DNA from: Gemmatimonadota bacterium
Lineage (GTDB): Bacteria > Gemmatimonadota > Gemmatimonadetes > Longimicrobiales > Gaopeijiaceae
Direction: 5' to 3'
Length of the DNA stretch: 33,386 nt
Assembly: GCA_009692205.1 (NCBI GenBank)
Contig: SHZR01000027.1
Span: 1 to 33,386, forward strand
The notes below the pieces were generated by a model that was not told the origin of the DNA, made no database searches, and saw only the letters and a list, made by a program, of their open reading frames with translations. Shown here one piece after another: positions 8,310 to 14,261 of this stretch. Both the position numbers and the translations under genes were made by a program. Each line of letters begins with the position of its first letter. The first letter of the stretch is position 1.

Positions 8310-9421
8310 CCGCGACCCAGCGAATACCCTTCTTTCCGTACTCGCAGCTCTTCACTTCACAGGAGGCCGAGCTGCTCGAGGTCATGGCCGACGTGTGCCG
8401 CCGAGGCGCATACATCCTCCAACAGGATTGCCGCGACTTCGAGTCTCATTTGGCCGAGTTCATGGGAGTCAAGCATGTACTGGGAGTGGCGAACGGAACT
8501 GACGCAATCATCCTGGGACTCCGGGCCGTGGGTATCGGGCCTGGAGACGAGGTAATCCTGCCTTCGCACACGTACATTGCAACGGCTGCAGCGGTCCACA
8601 TGGTCGGCGCTACACCGGTCCTCGCCGAGTGCGGCCCCGATCACATGCTGGACGCCGAGGACGTGAAACGGCGCATCACCCCTCGGACCGCTGCTATCAT
8701 GCCGGTTCAGCTGAACGGGCGTACATGTGATATGGACGCTATCGGCGGCTTGGCGGCCGAGCATCACCTACTGGTCTGTGAGGATGCAGCCCAGGGACTG
8801 GGTTCCCGCTTCGAAGGAAGAAGCGCCGGAACCTTCGGCGCGTTCGGGACGATTAGCTTCTATCCTGCCAAGCTGCTCGGATGCTTTGGTGACGGCGGTG
8901 CCGTCGTGACGAATGACGATGAGGTCGCACGTAGGCTGGTCCTGCTTCGGGACCACGGCCGCAACCCCGATGGCCGAGTCATTGCCTGGGGATACAACTC
9001 ACGCCTTGACAACCTTCAGGCCGCGGTACTTGACTTCAAGCTGAAGTCCTTTCCGCAGGACATCGGGCGTCGAAGGGCGGTGGCATCGATGTACGAGTCT
9101 GGGCTCTGCGACCTTCCGGAGTTGGTGTTGCCACCAGCTCCGGACGTCGATCCGAGGCATTTCGATGTGTATCAGAACTACGAGTTGGAGGCCGACGACC
9201 GAGACGGACTCAAGTCCCACCTGGCGTCGCGCGGCGTGCATGCGATCGTTCAATGGGCAGGGACCCCGGTGCACCGGTTCGCGGAGCTCGGCTTCCAGGG
9301 CGCATTTCCAATGACCGACGCGATGTTCGAGCGGTGTCTCATGCTCCCGATGAACGTGGCGCTCTCGGACAATGAGGTACGCTACGTGATTGAGTCGGTT
9401 CGCGGGTTCTACGGGAGATGA
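8306..9421 (+). CDS. DegT/DnrJ/EryC1/StrS family PLP-dependent sugar aminotransferase
   Basis: This 371-residue fold-type I aminotransferase acts on nucleotide-linked keto sugars, usually with glutamate as amino donor. Visible landmarks are the phosphate-binding NGTDA (63-67), PSHTYIATAAAV, the PLP-ring Asp in CEDAAQGLGS (D160), and the Schiff-base lysine in SFYPAKLLGCFGDGGAV (K189). These all fit active family members. The N-terminal IPFFPYSQLF is also family-typical. The matching 4,6-dehydratase or keto-sugar isomerase is not in the window, so the substrate must be made elsewhere. The start is GTG 8306 in a 4-base overlap with the methyltransferase, and the stop overlaps the ATG of the E1-alpha-like gene. 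An amino sugar in the polymer is therefore likely. Confidence 0.92.
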   Translation: MTATQRIPFFPYSQLFTSQEAELLEVMADVCRRGAYILQQDCRDFESHLAEFMGVKHVLGVANGTDAIILGLRAVGIGPGDEVILPSHTYIATAAAVHMVGATPVLAECGPDHMLDAEDVKRRITPRTAAIMPVQLNGRTCDMDAIGGLAAEHHLLVCEDAAQGLGSRFEGRSAGTFGAFGTISFYPAKLLGCFGDGGAVVTNDDEVARRLVLLRDHGRNPDGRVIAWGYNSRLDNLQAAVLDFKLKSFPQDIGRRRAVASMYESGLCDLPELVLPPAPDVDPRHFDVYQNYELEADDRDGLKSHLASRGVHAIVQWAGTPVHRFAELGFQGAFPMTDAMFERCLMLPMNVALSDNEVRYVIESVRGFYGR

Positions 9422-10476
9422 TCGGCCCATTGCATATGCTCGGCGACCTGGCGGACCCGTCTAAGCATCAGGAAGACCTCGAAATCGAAGGAGTCGCCCC
9501 CGACACCCTTGTGTCATGGCTTCGGTCGATGCTGTCCATCCGAATGGTCGAGCAGCACTTGGCCGCCATGCGACGCGAGGGCGTTATCGGCGGTCCCGTC
9601 CACCTCGGCATTGGGCAGGAGGCCGTGGCGGTCGGGGTCTCGGAGTTCCTGAGCCCGTCGGACATGGTGTTTGGCGCGCATCGCTCCCATGCGCATCTCC
9701 TAGCCCTGGGAGGGAGTATACACGGCCTCTTCGCTGAAGTCCTCGGGCGGGACACCGGACTCTCGCGCGGCATGGGGGGCTCCATGCATCTGTGGGATCA
9801 GCCGAACGGGTTCTATGGCTCGGTACCAATAGTGGCAGGAACGGTGCCCCTCGCGGTCGGGGCGGGTCTTGCGTCCAAGCTGCGCGGAGACCCCAACATC
9901 TCGGTCAGCTACCTCGGCGATGGCGCAGTTGAAGAAGGTGGGGTGCAGGAATCCCTGAATCTCGCAAGAGTTCTCGGGGCTCGGGTCCTGTTTGTTGTCG
10001 AGAACAACCTGTTCTCGAGCCATATGCATATAAGCTTACGGCAGCCGTCTGACTCGACAGCGCGTTTCGCGGCTGCCCACGACATTACGAGCGAAGTGGT
10101 TGACGGCAACGATGTCGTGGCTGTGGCCGGAGCCGCAGAACGCCTCGTGGGGCGCATTCGCCGAGGAGAGGGTCCCGCGTTCTTGGAAGCCGTGACGTAC
10201 CGCTGGCTGGGCCACGTGGATTGGCGCGAGGATATCGATGTAGGCGTCGCGCGATCCGCTGTCGACGTGGCGCTGTGGAAGGCGCGAGACCCACTCGCCC
10301 GACTGGAGCGAGCGATGGTGACGGCGGGACTCTGGTCTGGCGAGATGCGGCGAAAAGCGGCATCGGAGTTAGAGACCGAGATTGCCTCGGCGTGGGGCAG
10401 GGCCGCCGCAGACCCCTGGCCGCCTTCCTCCGCCCTGTTGGATCGCGTTTACGCCCGACGAGCCGGTTCGCGATGA
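9418..10476 (+). CDS. Thiamine-diphosphate enzyme, pyruvate dehydrogenase E1-alpha-like subunit
   Basis: This 352-residue protein matches the alpha subunit of 2-oxo acid dehydrogenase E1. LSIRMVEQHLAAMRREGVIGG is followed by HLGIGQEAVAVG (GQEA at 66-69), FGAHRSHAHLLALGG and the typical GMGGSMHLWD (about 119-126). The thiamine-diphosphate/Mg motif is GDGA (167-170), followed 26 residues after GDG by NN (196-197). Known E1 enzymes decarboxylate a 2-oxo acid and pass the acyl group to a lipoyl-E2. No E2 or E3 gene is present, and both neighbours belong to sugar pathways. A role in moving a two-carbon unit to a sugar, as proposed for AviB1/AviB2, is an inference. The start ATG 9418 and the stop both lie in 4-base overlaps, so the pair is tightly coupled to the aminotransferase. 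Confidence 0.88.
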   Translation: MIGPLHMLGDLADPSKHQEDLEIEGVAPDTLVSWLRSMLSIRMVEQHLAAMRREGVIGGPVHLGIGQEAVAVGVSEFLSPSDMVFGAHRSHAHLLALGGSIHGLFAEVLGRDTGLSRGMGGSMHLWDQPNGFYGSVPIVAGTVPLAVGAGLASKLRGDPNISVSYLGDGAVEEGGVQESLNLARVLGARVLFVVENNLFSSHMHISLRQPSDSTARFAAAHDITSEVVDGNDVVAVAGAAERLVGRIRRGEGPAFLEAVTYRWLGHVDWREDIDVGVARSAVDVALWKARDPLARLERAMVTAGLWSGEMRRKAASELETEIASAWGRAAADPWPPSSALLDRVYARRAGSR

Positions 10477-11477
10477 GCGGCGGCGTCATACACAACTACG
10501 GAACGGCGATCCGCTCGGCCTTTGAGTACCTCCTAGACCGTTACCCTGAGGTCTTCATCTTGGGGCAGGGCCTCTGGAGCCCCTGGTACGTGGGTAACAC
10601 GATGACCGACTTGGACAAGCGATTTGGCAGGGACAGAATCATTGACACGCCGGTCTCGGAGCTTGCGACGACAGGGGCGGGCGTGGGGGCAGCTCTGGCA
10701 GGCATGCGCCCAATCGTCATCCATCCGCGTATGGACTTCATGCTTTACGCGATGGACGCCATCGTGAATCAGGCCGCCAAGTGGTCGCACATGGTCGGCG
10801 GCCAAGCCCACTCGGGAGTCACCATTCGGGCCATAATCAATCGTGGAGGCGAACAGGGCGCGCAGCACTCGCAAGCGCTTCACGCGTGGTTCGCTCACAT
10901 CCCGGGTTTGCGTGTGGTCATGCCGGCAACTGTGGCAGATGCCCGGGACCTCCTGATCGCGTCCGTTTGCTGTCCCGATCCGGTCGTGTACATCGACGAT
11001 CGGTGGTTGTACGAGCTGACCGCCGAGTTGCCTCCAATCGAGGAGCGCGACCTTGCCCTCGAAGGGCCGCGGATGGTCAACGAGGGCAGCGACCTCACCC
11101 TGGTGGGATCAGGATTCTCGACTGAGCTCGCACTGAGGGCCGCGAGGCAGCTGGCAGAGGAGGGCGTCAGCTGCGATGTCATCGACCTTAGAGTTCTTAA
11201 TCCCCTCGATCCTGGTTTGATTGTGAAGTCGGTCACGAAGACGGGTCGCTTGCTTGCGATCGACGGCGGGTGGAGGACCTGTGGCATGGCAGCCGAGGTG
11301 TTAGCCCTGGTATCTGAGCGAGTTCCTCCCGGAGCGTTGGGCGCCCGTCCGGCACGACTCACCCTTCCCGACGCGCCCGCCCCGACATCTCGGGTGCTCG
11401 AAGAGCTGTACTACCCCTCTGTACGGTCTGTGAGAGACGCCGCGCTCAAGGTGCTGGCCGGAGGGACACTGGATTGA
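10473..11477 (+). CDS. Thiamine-diphosphate enzyme, pyruvate dehydrogenase E1-beta-like subunit (transketolase-like)
   Basis: The 334-residue partner of the preceding gene starts at ATG 10473, overlapping the upstream TGA (ATGA). The open frame extends further upstream, but that part is the out-of-frame image of the alpha gene. Landmarks are YGTAIRSAFEYLLDRYPEVFILG, DTPVSELATTGAGVGAALAG with the Glu that activates the cofactor (E63), FMLYAMDAIVNQAAKWSHM, and HSQALHAWFAHIPGLRVVMPAT. The last closely matches the E1-beta HSQ.LEAWFAH.PGL signature. The C-terminal transketolase domain follows (EGSDLTLVGSGFSTELALRAA). DTPVSE replaces the more usual EAPISE. Together with the alpha subunit it should form an alpha2beta2 carboligase or decarboxylase; its product here is unknown. 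Confidence 0.88.
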   Translation: MSGGVIHNYGTAIRSAFEYLLDRYPEVFILGQGLWSPWYVGNTMTDLDKRFGRDRIIDTPVSELATTGAGVGAALAGMRPIVIHPRMDFMLYAMDAIVNQAAKWSHMVGGQAHSGVTIRAIINRGGEQGAQHSQALHAWFAHIPGLRVVMPATVADARDLLIASVCCPDPVVYIDDRWLYELTAELPPIEERDLALEGPRMVNEGSDLTLVGSGFSTELALRAARQLAEEGVSCDVIDLRVLNPLDPGLIVKSVTKTGRLLAIDGGWRTCGMAAEVLALVSERVPPGALGARPARLTLPDAPAPTSRVLEELYYPSVRSVRDAALKVLAGGTLD

Positions 11478-12220
11478 AGCGCCTGTTTGACATCGTCGCC
11501 TCGGGGGTAGGGCTCGTAGTCGCCAGCCCAATCCTCGTGCCAGTGTCGCTCTTGGTTTGGCTGCAGGACAGGCACTCACCGTTCTACATCGCGCCGCGAA
11601 CAGGAAAAGGGGGGAGGCCGTTCAGGATGGTCAAGCTTCGCTCCATGGTTGTAAACGCCGACCGGTCCGGGGTCGACTCAACAGGGGCGTCAGACCGTCG
11701 TATCACTCAGATCGGCCGATTCATCCGAGGCGGTAAGCTCGATGAGCTGCCTCAGCTCTGGAACGTACTCGTAGGGGACATGAGCCTGGTTGGGCCCCGC
11801 CCCAACGTGAAGCGTGAGACGGACTTGTACACGCAAGAGGAGCGGAGACTGCTCCACGCAAGACCCGGCATCACTGATTTCGCTTCGATCGTCTTCGCCG
11901 ACGAGGGGGACATTCTCAAGGATCAAGCTGATCCGGACATCGCTTACAATCAGCTGATTCGACCCGGCAAGAGCCGTCTAGGTATTTTCTACGTAGACCA
12001 TCGTTCTCTCTGGGTCGATGTCCAGCTTTGTCTTCTCACTATCGTTGCCCTAACGTCTCGCCCGATGGCTCTTGCGGGACTTCAGCGGTTACTTCGAAGT
12101 TCGGGTGCTGACGGGGCTCTAGTGGAACTTGCCGGCCGAACCTCTGCGCTGGTACCGATGCCTCCCCCTGGGGGCGACCGGTTAGTCACGTCCAGGGACG
12201 GCGACCCCGGCACCCCGTAG
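11474..12220 (+). CDS. Initiating phosphoglycosyl transferase (WbaP/WcaJ C-terminal type, bacterial sugar transferase)
   Basis: This enzyme transfers a sugar-1-phosphate from a nucleotide sugar to undecaprenyl phosphate, starting repeat-unit synthesis. The 248-residue protein is the short, monotopic catalytic core: KRLFDIVASGVGLVVASPILVPVSLLVWL (membrane hairpin), FRMVKLRSMVVNAD, the catalytic Asp-Glu dyad in GGKLDELPQLWNVL (D90-E91), and MSLVGPRPN. The YIAPRTGKGGRPF region precedes the dyad as usual. The start is TTG 11474, overlapping the E1-beta stop (TTGA), with GGAGGG about 10 bases upstream as ribosome binding site. The last 45 or so residues are Pro/Gly-rich and not family-conserved. 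It closes the + strand run, and the next gene is convergent. Confidence 0.93.
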   Translation: MKRLFDIVASGVGLVVASPILVPVSLLVWLQDRHSPFYIAPRTGKGGRPFRMVKLRSMVVNADRSGVDSTGASDRRITQIGRFIRGGKLDELPQLWNVLVGDMSLVGPRPNVKRETDLYTQEERRLLHARPGITDFASIVFADEGDILKDQADPDIAYNQLIRPGKSRLGIFYVDHRSLWVDVQLCLLTIVALTSRPMALAGLQRLLRSSGADGALVELAGRTSALVPMPPPGGDRLVTSRDGDPGTP

Positions 12221-12305
12221 GAGCATTATCGCGGGTCGGCTGGACATCGCCGACACCGCCGGGGCGTAGGCGTGGGCCGAGGCGCACGCGGGTAAACCGT
12301 TTGCG

Positions 12306-13388
12306 TTAGCCGCCCCTGCGCCGCGTGAAGGACAACGAGCCTACGAGCCCGGCCCAGGTCCTCCGGAAGTCCTCGCGCGCTGGATCGCCGGGGGCCGGCC
12401 GCTTCACCGCCTCCACCACGAAGGCGACCACGACGCCTGCCATCCCACCCAGAACCGCACCCAACGCGACGACCAGCAGCAGCCGCCCATCGTCGGGGCC
12501 GGGCGGCAGGAAGGGAGCCTGGAGCACGGTGATGACGGGCGTGTCCCGAACCTCGGAGATCCGTGCCTGCTCGAAGGACTGCACGAGCGTCGTGTAGACC
12601 TGCTGGCGCAGAGAGATGTCCCTCTGCAGGCGGTCGTGTTGGAACGTGAGGTCCGGTGAGTTCTCCCACTGTCGGTTGGCCTGGAGGAACGCCTGCATCG
12701 AGGACTCCGCCGCGTCGAGCGCGTGCCTCGCGCTGTCGACGCGCTCCTCGATGAAGATCCGCTCGGCGGCCGCCTGGGACTGGCGGGTGTCGAGATTGAA
12801 CAGGGCGATCTCGTCCAGCAGCCGCGCGGCGATTGCCGCGGAGAGATCGGCCCAATCCGTCGTCACCTCGACCGTGACGATGCCGGTCTGGCGGCCGGTC
12901 TGGACCGACACGATGTCGTTCCTAAGCGCCTCGATCGTCTCCTCCACTCGGAGAGCCTCGGTGTCCTCCTCGATTTCGAGAATGTCCGGGAGCGAAGCGG
13001 ATACGACACCCTCGACCACGTAGCTCTTGTTCGCGACGCGAAAGAGGATCTCGCGGGACACCAGCAGCTCGGCGTAGAAGGCCGGGCTCACCTCCTCGCT
13101 GCCGCCGCCCGGAACGTTGACGCCAAATTGGCTCGCGAGCGCCATGAGCTCCGAGGCCGATGCCTGCGATCCCTGCGGGCGGAACGACGCCTGTGTCGTG
13201 AAGGTGTCGGCGCGCAAGAACGTGAAGGCGGCCGCAGCCGCAATGGAGAGCACGGTGGTAAGAGTGATTGTCCCGCGCCGTCGCAGTAGTACGGCGAGCA
13301 CCTCCCACAACGAAATCTCGTCTTGGGGGGGACGCCCGCCCGCGCTCGCGTTCGAACCGTTCCCGACCTCCTGCGGATTACTCATCAT
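12306..13388 (-). CDS. wzz: Wzz/GNVR-type polysaccharide chain-length determinant protein
   Basis: This 360-residue inner-membrane polysaccharide co-polymerase sets chain length for Wzy. It has a cytoplasmic lead, then ISLWEVLAVLLRRRGTI and a first membrane helix (about 39-58), a periplasmic domain rich in helix and coiled coil (about 190-290), and a second helix near the C-terminus (LLLVVALGAVLGGMAGVVVAFVV). LTFQHDRLQRDISLRQQVYTTL is the GNVR-like segment. No Walker motif or Tyr cluster follows, so this is not a Wzc-type kinase fusion. Two adjacent ATG codons start it; ATG at 13386-13388 has an AGGA about 7 bases upstream. It points toward the sugar transferase and has its own leader, so it is expressed separately from the + strand locus. 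Confidence 0.88.
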   Translation of the reverse strand: MMSNPQEVGNGSNASAGGRPPQDEISLWEVLAVLLRRRGTITLTTVLSIAAAAAFTFLRADTFTTQASFRPQGSQASASELMALASQFGVNVPGGGSEEVSPAFYAELLVSREILFRVANKSYVVEGVVSASLPDILEIEEDTEALRVEETIEALRNDIVSVQTGRQTGIVTVEVTTDWADLSAAIAARLLDEIALFNLDTRQSQAAAERIFIEERVDSARHALDAAESSMQAFLQANRQWENSPDLTFQHDRLQRDISLRQQVYTTLVQSFEQARISEVRDTPVITVLQAPFLPPGPDDGRLLLVVALGAVLGGMAGVVVAFVVEAVKRPAPGDPAREDFRRTWAGLVGSLSFTRRRGG

Positions 13389-13442
13389 CAGTCATCCTAG
13401 CCGAGCCGTCGCATGGGGTGAAAGGGCGCCCGGAGTATCGCC

Positions 13443-13505
13443 CCGCCACATTCCGTCAGCAACACGAGCCCACCTGCCCGTTGATGCTCAGGCTCGGTGT
13501 GGCGG
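13443..13505 (-). other. Two-part hairpin in the presumed wzz leader
   Basis: Outer arms CCGCC (13443-13447) and GGCGG (13501-13505) enclose inner arms ACACGAGCC (13462-13470) and GGCTCGGTGT (13491-13500), which pair with one bulge. The structure lies about 55-120 bases upstream of the wzz start, in a 224-base divergent gap between wzz and higBA. It could be a leader structure acting on wzz, or chance in GC-rich DNA. Confidence 0.3.
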
Positions 13506-13576
13506 AGGACGACCTGATTGGGAGTTTGCCGGTGACTACATGGATGCTGCCTGGAGGATGGTGCAGCATATTCCGA

Positions 13577-13606
13577 TTGACGAACTGTAGTCCGTAACGT
13601 TACGAT
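13577..13606 (+). promoter_or_regulatory. Candidate sigma70-type promoter of higBA
   Basis: TTGACG (13577-13582) and TACGAT (13601-13606) are separated by 18 bases. The -10 box overlaps the palindromic operator. The predicted transcription start falls at about the GTG of higB, which has no visible ribosome binding site, so the mRNA may be leaderless. Confidence 0.5.
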
Positions 13607-13612
13607 GATCAT
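13593..13612 (+). promoter_or_regulatory. Palindromic operator, probably for HigA autorepression
   Basis: CGTAACGTTACG (13593-13604) is a perfect 12-base palindrome and is followed directly by the perfect 8-base palindrome ATGATCAT (13605-13612). Both lie between the -35 box and the higB start. HigA-type antitoxins usually bind such inverted repeats as dimers to repress their own operon. Confidence 0.6.
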
Positions 13613-13897
13613 GTGAGGATTCGGAGCTTCGCGCACAAAGGTTTGCGTCGCCTGTACGAGGAGAACTCCTCGAAGGGCTTGGGGGCGGATACTGTGGACA
13701 AGCTCCGCAAGATGCTGACGTTCCTCGATGCGATGCAAACCCCCGAAGACTTAGCGGCCCTTCCCATGTGGAAAGCGCACATTCTGACCGGCGACCGCAA
13801 GGGTACATGGAGCCTCAGCGTCACCCGCAACTGGCGGATGACCTTCCGCATCGAAGGCGACGAGATCATCGATATCAACCTCGAGGACTACCACTGA
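13613..13897 (+). CDS. higB: HigB-type toxin (RelE/ParE superfamily)
   Basis: The 94-residue toxin is of the HigB family, ribosome-dependent mRNA interferases with a RelE fold. Diagnostic segments are RSFAHKGLRRLYEE at the start, the middle HILTGDRKGTWSLSVTRNWRMTFRIEGDEI, and the C-terminal INLEDYH. The GDRKG.WS..V..NWR.TF core and terminal DYH are typical of intact family members. The start is GTG 13613, in an unusual spot at the predicted transcription start with no Shine-Dalgarno sequence. An ATG at 13605 in the same region runs into a stop. The toxin precedes the antitoxin, the usual higBA order, with a 9-base gap carrying the antitoxin's ribosome binding site. Confidence 0.92.
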   Translation: MRIRSFAHKGLRRLYEENSSKGLGADTVDKLRKMLTFLDAMQTPEDLAALPMWKAHILTGDRKGTWSLSVTRNWRMTFRIEGDEIIDINLEDYH

Positions 13898-13906
13898 AAA
13901 GGGAGC

Positions 13907-14212
13907 ATGACCATGGTTATCCGCAAGCCGGTTCACCCCGGCGACTTCATTAGGACCGAGATCATCGAGGCGCACGGTCTCTCCGTCACGGCCGCAGCCA
14001 AGGTGCTCGGCGTGTCGCGCCCTGCGGTGTCGAACCTTCTGAACCAGAATGCCGACCTGTCCGGTGAGATGGCCCTGCGCATCGAGAAGGCGTTCGGCGT
14101 GAACATGGACACTCTGATGCGTATGCAGGCTGCCTACGACATCGCGGAGGCTCGCAAGGGCGCGGGCAAGATTCGCATCCGGCGCTACCAGCGCGATTCC
14201 GCGCAAGCCTGA
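13907..14212 (+). CDS. higA: HigA-type antitoxin, XRE-family HTH
   Basis: The 101-residue antitoxin neutralises HigB and represses the operon. It starts with IRKPVHPGDFIRTEIIEAHGLS, the VapI/HigA opening. The helix-turn-helix follows (TAAAKVLGVSRPAVSNLLNQ, about residues 27-46), then DLSGEMALRIEKAFGVNMDTLMRMQAAYDIAEAR, the standard end of the family. The tail is basic. The start ATG 13907 has a good GGGAG five bases upstream. A weak GGCAA/TTGCC hairpin lies 4 bases after the stop, without a T-run. Confidence 0.93.
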   Translation: MTMVIRKPVHPGDFIRTEIIEAHGLSVTAAAKVLGVSRPAVSNLLNQNADLSGEMALRIEKAFGVNMDTLMRMQAAYDIAEARKGAGKIRIRRYQRDSAQA

Positions 14213-14261
14213 ATCGGCAAGGCCTTGTTGCCCTAATTCCGGTTACCGTATCCTCCTGACC

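Noticed and set aside
10221-10472. N-terminal extension of the E1-beta frame
   Set aside because: This stretch is an out-of-frame reading of the E1-alpha gene. ATG 10473 with the ATGA overlap gives the family-typical N-terminus.
12235-12254. GTCGGC/GCCGAC hairpin between the convergent sugar transferase and wzz genes
   Set aside because: The stem is only 6 pairs with an 8-base loop and no T-run, so it is too weak to call a terminator.
14216-14232. GGCAA/TTGCC hairpin after higA
   Set aside because: It has a five-pair stem with no following T-run. It may be a weak terminator but cannot be supported as a feature.
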